Part shown: piece by piece, positions 9,158-21,300 of the stretch | Layout of the letters: each line of letters starts with the position of its first letter | How positions within the stretch are numbered: the stretch's first letter is position 1 | Assembly: GCA_938743325.2 (NCBI GenBank) | Contig: OW568895.1 | Location: forward strand, 188,501-252,500 | Length of the DNA: 64,000 nt | Origin: Pycnococcus provasolii | Taxonomy: Eukaryota > Chlorophyta > Pseudoscourfieldiophyceae > Pseudoscourfieldiales > Pycnococcaceae | Reading direction: 5' to 3' | The notes under the pieces: model-generated | Told to the model about the DNA's origin: nothing | Seen by the model: only the letters and a program-made list of their open reading frames with translations | Databases searched by the model: none | Made by a program: the position numbers and the translations under genes

Positions 9158-10693
9158 TCATGCCGACAGAAGCTTGTACGTCGACTCGCCCAGCGCCTTG
9201 CACGCATTCTGGAAAGGAGCGTAAGCCATCACCTTCGTCAAATAATAGGAGCACAAGACGGTGATCCCAACGTACACGGGAAAGAACTTGTAGCCGAAAT
9301 AGCTTGCCATCGTCGCGCCGAACATCTGCTTCGCAATCACCTTCTTGTAGAAGAGCTGGCCGAGCGGTCCGTGCAGCAGGTAGAGAGGGAACGAAAGGCC
9401 GCCGAGGAACACGAGGAAAGGCTTCGCGAGAATCTCCGTCAGGCCGCCGTTGCTCTCCGAGCTCACGGTTGCGCGGTGCACCTGCATGAGGAAGAGACAC
9501 CAAAGAGGGATGAACACGAAGCCGCGAACGATCATGTCATTCACGGGAAGAGTGACGCCATTCACGAACGCAAACGCGCGGGCCGCCAGCAGGCCAACCA
9601 TGGCGACGGCGAGCGTAAAGGGCGCGGTGAGCGCTCCAACGGCGCCGTCCTCCTTTCGCTGCTCCATGGTGCGATCAGGTGCGTTGTCCGTCATCACGAG
9701 ACGGCATGCGACGGCGCCCATGAGAACTTCAAGAACCGCGTAGAAAGGATTGAAGCGCATGACGTTGAAGAAAACGAGGTTCGGGTGCTTGCCCATGCCC
9801 TCGAGCAGGCCGAGAGCACCTGGCACGTCGTATGTGTACGCGAGCTTGGCGATGCAGCTGATGACGGTAAGTGCGAGGAAAGCCTTCTTCAGGCCAACCT
9901 TTTTCATCTCCGCGAGCGGCTTGAGCGCGTACGGGAGCACGAACATGCTGAACGCGAGCGCGGAGAGGAACCACGTGGGCGCATTCCACAGCTCCGCCTT
10001 CATGGGAAACCACGCCTGCACCAACGTGAACGTCATGAGGGCGTGCAGGAGCGTCGCCTTGAGGCCGTTGTACGTCATGTCCGCGAACGCGAACATGGGC
10101 GTGAACACCACCTGGATGAGCAGGAAGAGCGGGTAGAATCCCATGACGCGCGCGACGGACCACTTGAGTGCGGGCTCGAGTCGGCTCATCGTCGCCTCGT
10201 AGGCGTTGAGTTCCGTGGACGTGTACGCGGCGACGTATCCCGAGATGACGAAGAAGGCGCCGACGACGACGTTAATCTGGCTGAAGAAGGCGAGCAGGAA
10301 CTTGTCTGGTGTCGCGAACGCGACGAAGTGTCCCGTGGCGATGTAGGCGATGAGGAAGAACCTGAGCGCGTCGAGTGCGGGCAGACGCGGCTTTTTCGCC
10401 TTCGCGGGGGGCACGCCTGCTGCGACCATGACGACCGCCGACCCGTTGGGCTTCGCGACGTAGCATCGCTGGCTTTCTCCTCGTCGCTGCACATCCCCCG
10501 TTGCCTTTCCCACTCCAACCTCACAACGAGGGTGAGCACGAGCGTGCGACACGCACACTCGAGAGGCTGAGGCTGAGGCTGAGGCTGAGGCCTTCCCGGA
10601 GACTCCCAGTTGTCGAGGAGCGGCCACGGACTTCACTGACGCCGACGCACACTTAGGACGAACACTACGGCCCGAGACTGAAACTGGCGCCAT
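9158..10693 (-). CDS. Acyltransferase 3 family membrane protein
   Basis: This is a multi-pass membrane acyltransferase (acyltransferase 3, OafA/NRF-6-like fold) that should O-acylate an unidentified substrate. The product is 511 aa from the ATG at 10693. Frames extending further begin with TTG. The first ~105 residues are Ser/Ala/Val/Arg rich, suggesting a plastid transit peptide, and include an (AS)n run encoded by a GAGGCT repeat at 10561-10589. The catalytic region opens with LPALDALRFFLIAYIATGHF, where the conserved Arg and His are present, and VVVGAFFVISGYV follows. About ten hydrophobic segments run to the C-terminus, including FLGGLSFPLYLLHGP near the end. Confidence 0.8.
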   Translation of the reverse strand: MAPVSVSGRSVRPKCASASVKSVAAPRQLGVSGKASASASASASRVCVSHARAHPRCEVGVGKATGDVQRRGESQRCYVAKPNGSAVVMVAAGVPPAKAKKPRLPALDALRFFLIAYIATGHFVAFATPDKFLLAFFSQINVVVGAFFVISGYVAAYTSTELNAYEATMSRLEPALKWSVARVMGFYPLFLLIQVVFTPMFAFADMTYNGLKATLLHALMTFTLVQAWFPMKAELWNAPTWFLSALAFSMFVLPYALKPLAEMKKVGLKKAFLALTVISCIAKLAYTYDVPGALGLLEGMGKHPNLVFFNVMRFNPFYAVLEVLMGAVACRLVMTDNAPDRTMEQRKEDGAVGALTAPFTLAVAMVGLLAARAFAFVNGVTLPVNDMIVRGFVFIPLWCLFLMQVHRATVSSESNGGLTEILAKPFLVFLGGLSFPLYLLHGPLGQLFYKKVIAKQMFGATMASYFGYKFFPVYVGITVLCSYYLTKVMAYAPFQNACKALGESTYKLLSA

Positions 10694-12331
10694 TGGTGCC
10701 AAGGAGTCACTGCAAGGAAACAAACAAACGAGCGAGGCACGAGCGAGACACACAAGCAAGTATATAAGGACAGCCGGGATGGCGAGATTCCGAGCGACTT
10801 ACGATACCGGGAATGCGCCGGGTATTGTATTGTACCGGGGAGAGACGAGACAAAACGACAACGACGGTCTAGAGTAAAAAGACCGACCTGGACAGATCAG
10901 CCTATTGCGAGTGGGACCCGAGCGCACGGGTCCCGATGGACACAGGAGGGAGAAAGATTTACCCCGACGATTGGGATTAGGGTATGGGGGGACCCGGAGC
11001 CAAATCTTATCCAGTTTTTTTTCTTTTTTTTTTTCCCCCAGGAGTTTCGGACCCTGGCACTCTGGCAGGAGTCCGGACAGGTATTCAGGACCCGGCTGGG
11101 GGTTTGGGGGTTTGGGGGTTTGGGGGTTTGGGGGTTAGTTTGGGGGTTTGGGGGTTTGGGGTTTGGGGTTTGGGTTTGGGTTATAACCTTAAGGTTAACC
11201 TTAGTTTCACTTTTTTTCTTTTAGGGTTTTAGGGATGTTTGGTCAACGGGTTCATGGTCGGGGACACGTGCACGGAGGGAGGAGGGCCACGGTTTGGTCC
11301 TTCTGAGCAGACCAGTCGTCCTGAGTCTCAGGGAGGCTGTTAGGTGCATGGAGCCTGCCGTCCTGTGCCTGGTCTCGGTGCATAAAACAGGTGCTCAAAA
11401 CTGTAAAATTGTGCGAAAAACTACGATAGAGTTCCATTCCTGGGAAAACGACGGAAAACGCACCCGCACCATTCCAGAATCCAGATTATTCGGCCCGAAA
11501 ACAACCAGCACCGCAACCGGCGCAACGAGGCCTTCCTGAAGGTAGTGAGTGACGAGTGACGAGTGACTGCAGCGCAGACTGCAGACTGCACAGTCTCTCC
11601 AACGAGTCCAACGAACGAGTTGCCTGCCACAGACAGAGGTTGAGTCCTTCACTGGTTTGCATCGGACTGGCGGATTGTTGGTGCGGTGCTGTGCGTGCGT
11701 GTTAGGCCCAACGACGACGTTTGCATTCTCGAGGATTCCCGTCCAACACGCAATGCGAGTTGTCAGGCAACTGGACAGGCAACCCACAGGGTGTTCTCCC
11801 GTTCTTCTCGTGTCCCGACTGACTCTCTGTGCGAGTGAGCTGAGCTGAGCCGTGAGAGCTCCCTCGAAACGGCGAAACTGACCCTTGAGCCTCAAGTGAG
11901 CTCGTAGTACGACTGGGCAACTGGCGTGGTTGCCTGCCTTTGCAACTGGTTGTTTTTCCAAGGGCCTCGAGGCAATCCCAGGAGTTGCGTGGGTCCCCAC
12001 CACTCCCTGGGAGTGCAGGCAGGTTACACAAGAAACAGTACAAGGCACGGTACAAGTAGTACTACAAGACCCTCTCCTCTGGCTCTTCAGAGCTCTTGCC
12101 AAGAGAGCTCGGAGTGAGCCGGCCGGAGAAGAGCTCTTTCTTCGAGCTCTCTGAGAGCTCTGTCGTCGCGTTGCTAGGACTCCTCGCGTGAAGTACACGG
12201 AGTCCGTGTGCGTGTGTGTGTGGCACCTTAAGCCTTAAGGACTCCCCGGCCTTAAGCGTACGTCCTCATACAGGCTCGTGGGTGAACAGGGGCCGCCCTT
12301 ACTTCGAGGCCCTTACTTGCTTGCTTAGTCT
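10694..12331. other. Long intergenic region before the dynein gene
   Basis: This 1.6-kb divergent promoter region lies between the acyltransferase and dynein genes. It contains the G-rich repeat at 11097-11182 and several short GAGCTC-centred inverted repeats around 12085-12160. A 267-codon minus-strand frame at 11395-12198 has no recognisable domain and is not called as a gene. Confidence 0.5.
11097..11182 (+). repeat. G-rich TTTGGGGG tandem repeat
   Basis: About a dozen units of TTTGGGGG, shortening to TTTGGGG and TTTGGG toward the right, lie on the plus strand. Runs of three to five G separated by TTT meet the pattern for intramolecular G-quadruplexes. It resembles a degenerate telomeric repeat. 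Confidence 0.85.
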
Positions 12332-15300
12332 ATGGCGGACGTCTCCTCTGCAGCGGCAGCGTCGGCGTCGGCGCCCCTTGGTGCTGAGGGGCCTGCCGGG
12401 CCCGAGCTCGCTGCCTCGTCCTCGTTGGAGGAGTCGTCGTCCTCGGCGGCAGAGGCCTCGGCGCCGGCAGCTCCGCAGTTGTCAGAAGGAGAAGAACCAG
12501 CTTTAGGCGCACCCTTGGGGGATGATGAATACGATGGCAGTGCCCATGGGGCAAATGGGACATACGACTACGACGACGACGAGCCGCCGCCCGCGGAGTA
12601 CTACGATCCCGAGCCTCAGCAGACGATGTTCAGCGTCGCGCAGATGGCGTTCGAAGACGACGCTGGTGCGTCAATATTTGCTGAGAGACTCCACCCGATC
12701 GACGACTCGCTCGTGCCGCGCGAGTGCCTCGTGCGACCAGGCTCAGCGGAGCTGTTCAAGCGCGAGGCAAGAGCGCTGCAGAGACTGCGCTCGAAGGAGT
12801 CGACGTACCTGCCTCACGTGCGCACGCTCGCGCAGCCGGTGGATGGTGTTCCGCTGAGCGGACCGCCGCCGACGTACATCACCAACGTCAGTCAGATGGC
12901 AAAGGCAAGGCGCGAGGCTGGGCGACGCGCCGTCCAGGCGAGCCGCATTCCCGCGGGCGCCACCGACGGGCCCAGCTGGGTGGAGAAGGAGTACGACAGC
13001 ATACGCTACTTGCCCGCGGAGATGGCTGGAAAGGTTCGCGGACCTGGCGAGCCGCTGCCGACGATACAGAGCAAGGTGAAGCTTACCAAGGAGGGTAGGC
13101 TGCCGCCCGCGGGAGCGAGCAGCCGGCGGAGGGACGTCGTCGGATTCGTCTCGCGAGAGTTCGAGAGCCTCGCCGCGAGCCAGACGGTGCCGTACGAAAC
13201 ACTCAAGCCGAGCCCTCCGGCGGCTACCGCGCCGGAGGGTGTTCTCCGCAGCTTCTTGCTCGCGTCCAAGCGAAACATGCGCGCCTACAAGATGCCCCCG
13301 ACGAGAAGTGCCATGGCACACACAGCCACCGTGTACGCGCGGCGTCCCGCCCTTCCTCACCACCACGACTCGACCAAGCTGACGCCTAGCGAGCGCATTG
13401 CGTGCTACTACACGCCGCATGCGGTGGGACTGTCGCCTCGCGCACTTGCGCTGCCGAAGGAATTGCGGCCCATCGTTGGAATTATCGACACGGGCGACCT
13501 GCCGGGCGGCGAAATGGCGCTTGCTCGCGGGGCGATGATCGACGAGGCGGAGGGCATGGCCACGAACACCGACGCCGTGCACGCCGCACGTAAGGCGAAC
13601 TTCATGCCACTCGAAATTTTCGACGACGAGGAGCACGAGCCGTTCACGCTGGCTGCGTGGAACGCACTAAGCATTGACAACCCCATGCGAGCGAAGACGC
13701 CGCTGTACCGCAAGTCGACGGACAAATGGGGATGGGAGCCATGCGACGTGATCGGGTACGATCCGAGCACGCGCACGTTTGCGGTGGTCATGCACGCAAA
13801 CGCGCAAACGCGAACGGCGAAGAGGATGAATCTGATGTTCGACGACGAGGACGAGGACGCGTTCCACCGCCGCATAGCCTTCGCACGCGCCGAGCGCGAG
13901 ATTACGGAGTCGGCAGCGCGTCTCAAGTCTTACATCGACGACCTCACCGGCCAAGAGGTTGTGCACACGTTCGACTACGTCGGCCTCCTCGCCGCCGTCG
14001 CGCGATCCGCGGCGGGAGTGTCTCGCGCTGCCACCGAATCGGCGGCAACTTACGTCATCAACGAAATTCGAGAGGCGTACGAGAAAGCGATTAAGCTCGC
14101 GTCGCTGCAGTACCGTCGTCTAGATTCCCAAGAGACGGCGAAGCTTGCCATCCTGCGCCTTCCGAACCTTCCAGCGGCGCCGGCGGCGCCTCCGCGCGGC
14201 CAACTTCCGCTCCTCGACGACTGGTCGATCTGGAACGAGGATGCGATGAGCGCGCCGTTCGAGGAGACGCAGGGTGCGATCGGTACAAACGCGCACGTTG
14301 CGATCCCGCCCGCGAGCCGAGGCCTGGTTGCCGTCAACGGGTTCCTTGCGGAGCACGCAGCGGACATCCTGGTGGGAGGCAGCTCTGCGCTCGTGCATCG
14401 AGTGGACCCCGGCAAAACGCCGAGCACGTCCTTGTACCGCGAGGAGGCGCCGATGAACCTCGAAAACTTCAACGAAATGCTCGCGCGCCACCGCGAGGGC
14501 GTGCTCGGGCGCGCGTCTGAGCTGATGCGGGAGTCAATGCAGGAGATGATGGCTGACGACCTGCAGGTCACACTCAACGGCGGCACACCTCTCGTATACG
14601 GCCAGCTGAGCGATGCGCACATTCGGCTGCTGCGTCGTGCGTCGCTGAATGCCGCGGACAAAGTTCGTGACAACATGCTCTCAAGTGCGGAGACGGTGGC
14701 AAGCCTTCTCGAGCACTACCTCGTTCCGGAGGGTTTCCAGGCTGTGCCGGAGCCGGGAGGTGAGTTCCCGTCGGACGGCAGCGTGCAGGAGTACCTCGGC
14801 GGCGCCATGCTCAACGTGAATTTACGCGAGGAGGACGGCAAGGTGGTGTTCGTGCCATCGCTGGAGGCTATCGAGTCTAGCATTATCTCGTTCTTCGACG
14901 AGTGTGTCGTCGCGTGCTCAAGCGTGACGGACCCCTTTTCTCAGGACGCTGGATTCGAGTGGTCGAAGTTCGAGGAGGGTCGCAACTGGGCGGAGGATGA
15001 GCGCATTCTCGCCAAGCGTGCGCGTGCCGTGGCGGCTTTGACGACGACGCTCGAAACGCTGCGCACACTCGCTAGTCGGTACGAGGCGCATCTGCCAGCG
15101 ATTTACGTCGACGTCGACGCGATGCTCGAGGAGATGGCTCCTGAGGAGACGCCGCTGGAGGCGTACGACGAGAAGATCACGGCTTTCCGCTCTGCGATCG
15201 AGGACGTCGAGTGCACGTCCGCCTCTGAGGTGTGCACGGGCATCTTGTTGGCTAATGTATCGGGCCTGCGCACCTCGATGGTGGATCGAGCGACGAGCAA

Positions 15301-18300
15301 CATCGAAGCGCTGCTGACGCAAGTACTTGATAAGACTTACAACCTGAACAAGGCTGTTGATGACTCGTACACGGAGATGTCCGTAGAGATGAGCAAGGTT
15401 GCGCCGGATACCGCTGGTGTGCTGCAGCTCAAGCAGTACATCGCAAGCTGCCAGGCAGAAATGCAGAAGCTCGAGGACGACATTGCCACGAACAAGTCGC
15501 GCGAGGATTTTCTCATGGAGCACCGATTCGAGATCCCCGATGAGCCAAACTTCGAGCAGAGCATGACGTCGTACGAATGGCCGAAGAACGTGCAGCAAAT
15601 GGTGGTTGATGCCGGCGCGAAGGCGGAGCAGGAGTACCGCGACTTCCAGATGCGCCTCAAGCAGAAAACGAAGGACTTTGCTGGCCTTCTCGAGCAGCTC
15701 AACGAGGAGGTGGAGGCGATGAAACTGTGCACGGATATTTCCATGATGGAGGAGTACAGCCTTCGCGTGGAGAAGCTCTCCGCACGACTGCAAGAGGCGT
15801 TGGCCACCGGCCAGGCGATCAACGAGGAGGAGGTGCTGTTCAACGTGAAGAAGACGGACTATCCCACCATTCCGCAAATGATCAAGGCGCTCGAGCCGTT
15901 CGTGACGCTCTGGACGGTTGCTTACGGCTTCTCGACGAAGTACGAGGAGTGGATGACGAATCCTTTCTCGAAGCTGGACCCAGAGGTTGTCGAGGAGACG
16001 GTCACCGGCTGGTTCAAGAAGGTGTTCAAGCTGACGAAGACAATGCAGGACGAGGCACTCATCGCGGTGGCGGAGCAGACGAAAGCGAAAGTCGAGGAGT
16101 TCCGCGCGTACGTGCCTCTTATCAACACGGTGTGCAACCCTGGCCTCCGCGAGCGTCACTGGAGCACAATGTCGGACATCGTCGGCTTCCACCTGCGTCC
16201 AACCGAGGATGCTACCCTGCAGCTGCTTGTCGAGAAGGAGGTTCACCTGCAGGCCCAAAGCCTCGAAGAGATTTCAGACACCGCCAGCCGCGAGCACAGC
16301 CTCGAGAAGGCTCTCGACAAGATGCAGGCGGACTGGGTGGGAATTGCATTCGAGTTGTCTCCTTGGAAGGAGACGGGCACGTTCATTCTCAAAGGTGGCC
16401 CCGTGGACGAGGCGCAGGCGCTTCTCGACGATCACGTCGTCAAGGCACAGGCGATGAAATCTTCTCCATTTGCCAAGCCCGTGGAGGACCGCATCGTCGC
16501 ATGGGAGAAGAAACTCGTCTACATGCAAGATTGCATGGACGCGTGGCTGACGTATCAGAGCAAGTGGATTTACCTTGAGCCAGTGTTCGGTTCGGAGGAA
16601 ATTCTCAAGCAGATGCCTGAAGAAGGCAAGAAGTTCGCGGGTGCGGACCAAGTGTGGCGCCGTATCATGTCTGACGTCCAGAAAAACCTCGACGTGCTGG
16701 TAGTGACCGAATTGGACAACCTGCTCGACGACCTGCAGACGAACAACAAGCTGCTGACGGCGATTGAGAAAAAGCTAGACGAGTACCTGACGACGAAGAA
16801 AATGGCGTTCCCTCGATTCTTTTTCCTTTCGAACGACGAGCTTCTCGAGATTCTCAGCGAGACGAAGGATCCGCTCAACGTGCAGCCTTTCGTTAAGAAG
16901 TGCTTCGAGTCGATGAAGGAGCTCAAGTTCGAAAAGGACTTGAACATTACGGGCATGGTTTCCGTGGAGGGTGAGCAAGTTCCTTTCGACTACCCCGTTG
17001 ACCCGAAGGGAGACTCGAATGGTGTGGAGAAGTGGCTGCTGCTCGTCGAGGGCGACATGAAGGACTCGCTGCATACCGTGCACGCCAAGTGCGTGGATGC
17101 CTATAAGCAGACGAAGCGCGCGGACTGGATTCTGCAGTGGCCCGGCCAGGTCATTCTCAGTGTGAGTCAAATTTACTGGACGGAAGACGTAACGAAGGCG
17201 ATCCAAGACGAGGGATCCGTTGGACTTGAGAAGCACGGGAAGAAACTAACCGATGAGCTCATGGGTACGGTAAATCTTGTGCGTGGCGAACTCACGAAGC
17301 TCCAGCGCGCGACGATCGGCGCGCTGGTCGTCATCGACGTGCACGCTCGTGACGTCGTCGTGGAGATGGCTGATGCTGGCGTGGAACGTGACAGCGACTT
17401 CAAGTGGCTCGCATGTCTTCGCTACTACTGGGAGGTTGACAACTCGGAAAACGCACGCAAGAAGGGTAAGGTGACAGTGCTCGTTCGCATGCTTAACGCA
17501 CTTGCGCGCTACGCGTTCGAGTACCTTGGCAACAGCGGGCGTCTCGTCATCACGCCTCTGACAGATCGTTGCTACCGAACTTTGCTGGGTGCGATCCACC
17601 TGTGCCTTGGAGGTGCACCCGCCGGACCCGCCGGGACGGGAAAGACGGAGACGACGAAAGATCTCAGCAAGGCTGTTGCGATCATGTGTGTCGTGTTCAA
17701 CTGCTCCGACTCCATGGACTACATCATGCTTGGCAAGTTCTTCAAAGGGCTGTCCAGCTGCGGTGCGTGGGCGTGCTTCGACGAGTTCAACCGCATTGAG
17801 CTTGAGGTGCTTTCGGTCGTCGCCCAGCAGGTGCTGACGATCCAGCGCGCGGTGGCACAATGCAAAAAGACCTTCATCTTCGAGGGCGTTGAGCTCAACC
17901 TGCTGCCGACGGTGAACGTGTTCATCACCATGAATCCTGGTTACGCCGGACGATCGGAGCTCCCGGACAACCTCAAGGCGCTGTTCCGCGACGTCGCGAT
18001 GATGGTTCCCGACTACGCGATGATTGGCGAGATTATATTGTACAGCTTTGGATACCTCGATGCTCGCAACATGGCCCGCAAGCTCGTGATGACGTACAAG
18101 CTCTGCTCGGAGCAGCTGTCGAAGCAGGACCACTACGACTACGGCATGAGAGCTGTCGTGTCGGTGCTGCGCGCTGCAGGAAATCTCAAGCGCAAGCCTG
18201 AGCTGGCGGATCTCAGCGAGGATGTGCTGATGCTTCGCTCGATTCAGGACGTGAATCTTCCCAAGTTCCTTGACCAGGACGTGCCGTTGTTCAAGGGCAT

Positions 18301-21300
18301 TCTCTCCGACCTCTTCCCCGGCGTCGTGCTTCCCGAGGCTGACTACGACAACATGCTCGCCGCGCTTAATGTTCACATGGCGGACGACAACCTGCAGCCT
18401 CTTCCTGGTTTCATCGAGAAGATTATTCAGCTCTACGAGATGATCGTCGTGCGCCACGGTTTGATGATCGTGGGTGATTCGTTTGGCATGAAGACGTGCA
18501 TGTACCGCACGCTCGCCAAGGCGCTTGGGGAGCTCAACGCGCGCGGGCAGAACGACGAGGAGAAGGTGAAGATCGTGGTGATCAACCCGAAGAGTGTGAC
18601 GATGGGGCAGCTCTACGGCGAGGATGATCCGATCTCCAAAGAGTGGACGGACGGCGTGCTCGCTGTGTCGTTCCGTAAGGCTGCTCGCGACACGAGCCCG
18701 GATCGCAAGTGGGTGCTCCTCGACGGGCCCGTCGACGCCATCTGGATCGAGAACATGAACACTGTGCTCGACGACAACAAGAAGCTTTGCTTAAACTCCG
18801 GCGAGATTATTGCGATGCAGGGACTGATGAACATGATTTTCGAAGTGCAGGATCTCGCCGTCGCTAGTCCCGCCACCGTGAGTCGCTGTGGCATGGTGTA
18901 CACGCAGCCAAGCCTTTTGCAGTGGCGCCCTCTCGTCGTCTCGTGGATGAACACCATCCCGGAGACGCTCGCGAGTGTTGAGAAACACAAGGAAACGATC
19001 ATGGCCATGGCGGATTGGCTCGTGCCCGTCGCACTTCGCATCGCATCCAAGGGAGCGAAGCAGACGGTGCCCATGCAGGCGGAGAACCTCACCGCGAGCT
19101 TGCTCAAGCTGTACGAGAGCCACTTCGACGAGCTGGGCGACCCTGAGCGATTCGGCAAGATGACGGAGAACCAGGTGACCGTCTGGCTCGAGTGCCTTTT
19201 CATTTTCAGTGTGACGTGGACGATTGGCGCCATCACCGACAACGACGGCCGCATCGCCTTCGACGCCGCTATGCGCAACGTCATCTCCGGCAATCCTGAT
19301 CCTCAGTACAAGGCGTTCGTGGGACCACACCGCAAGATTGCTCAGCCGGTACCCGGCGGTCAGATCATTCACAACTTCGTGTTCAACCGGGAGACGGGTA
19401 AGTGGGCGGTGTGGTCTGATATCGTGGATGCGCAGGAGATCAGCGTCGAGGATGCGTACACGACCATTGTCGTGCAGACGATGGACACGATTCGCTACAA
19501 ATATCTCACGGAGGTGCTCGTCACGCACGGCAAGCACACGCTGTACGTGGGACCCACGGGAACGGGTAAGAGCGTGTACAACAAGGATCTGCTGTTCAGC
19601 CTGCCGAAGGAAGAATGGGCGTACATGCTGTTCACCTTCTCGGCGCAGACGAGTGCGAACATGACGCAGGACATCATCGACGGCGGGCTCGACAAGCGTC
19701 GCAAGGGCATCTTCGGCCCTCCTCCGGGAAAGAGGATGGTCGTTTTCGTCGACGACCTGTCCATGCCACAGGTGGAGGTTTACGGCGCACAGCCTCCGAT
19801 TGAGCTGCTGCGACAGTTCATGGACCACGACGGCTGGTATGACCGCAAGGAGAACACGTTCCGCAAGCTTGTTGACGTGCAGTTCCTTGCGGCGATGGGT
19901 TCGCCCGGTGGTGGCCGCAACAACGTCACGAATCGCTACCTGCGTCACTTCAACGTCGTTGCGGTGACTGAGTTTGACGAAAGCACGATGTCTCGCATTT
20001 TCGGCGCCCTGGTCAACTGGTGGTTCCAACGCGAGGAATTTGGCGAAGACATCACGAAGTTTTCCAAGTCACTCGTCTCCGGCACGCTCGCGTTTTACGC
20101 CACGGCGCAGAAAGAGCTGCTCCCCACGCCGGCGAAGAGCCACTACACGTTCAACTTGCGCGACGTATCGAAGGTGTTCCAGGGCATAAGCATGGCGTCG
20201 CAGAAGGCGATCGATTCGACACAAAAGCTTATGAAGCTGTGGATCCACGAAACGATGCGCATCTTCTCCGACCGTCTTACGGACGAGCAAGATCGCGAGT
20301 GGTTTGCCATGACCATGAAGGACAAATTCGAGGCGAATTTCCGCGACAAGTTCGCGAAGGTGCTCCAGGTGGACAGCGGTCCTGTGAGCGCTGGTGTACT
20401 CCGTGGCCTTCTGTTCGGCGACTTCATGATTGCCGGCGCCGATCCTATGGTTTACGACGAAATTCCGGACCATGACAAGCTCCTCCAGGTGTGCAACGAG
20501 TACCTAAATGACCACAACAGCGTTTCAAAGAAGCCTATGCCTCTCACGCTCTTCATGTTCGCGCTCGAGCACGTGGCTCGCATCTGCCGCATCATCAAGC
20601 AGCCTGGTGGCCACGGACTGCTCGTTGGTGTCGGTGGTTCTGGGCGACAGAGTCTGACCCGTCTTGCGGCGTTCATGGAAGAATTCGAGGTGTTCCAAAT
20701 CGAGCTGACGCGCACGTACGGAAAGAACGAGTGGCGCGATGATCTGAAAAAGGCTCTTCGTATGGCTGGCGAGCAAAACAAGAGCACCATTTTCCTCTTC
20801 GCGGACACACAGATCGCGTGGGAGGGCATGGTCGAGGACATTGGTAGCATTCTAAACACGGCCGAGGTTCCCAATCTGTTTGACGGTGGCGACATGGCAA
20901 CCATCCTCGAGAACATCCGCAATCGCGCCAAAGCCGTTGGCCAGGACGGTTCGCGAGATTCCCTGTACAACTTTTTCGTCTCCGAGGTGCGCCAGAAGCT
21001 TCACATCGTCATGGCATTTTCGCCCGTCAGCGAGGAGTTCCGCGTTCGTCTGCGCAAGTTCCCGTCGCTCGTCACGTGCACGACAATCGACTGGTTCTCC
21101 GCATGGCCAAACGACGCGCTGCTCACGGTGGCCAATGCGCAGCTCGCCGACCTCACGGTGGAGGACTCGATCAAGCCGGCGCTCGCGGAGATGTGCGTGA
21201 AGTTCCACTCAGATGTCGCGGACATGAGCCTGAAGTACAAGGAGAAGGACGGACGGTATTTCTACGTGACTCCCACGTCATACCTTGAGCTCATCAGCAG

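Noticed and set aside
9371-10570. 399-codon plus-strand open frame
   Set aside because: It lies wholly antisense to the acyltransferase gene and has the charged E/R/H composition typical of an antisense shadow of GC-rich coding DNA.
11395-12198. 267-codon minus-strand open frame upstream of the dynein gene
   Set aside because: No recognisable domain, an irregular Cys/Arg/Ser-rich composition, a position inside a promoter region, and no strong start context.
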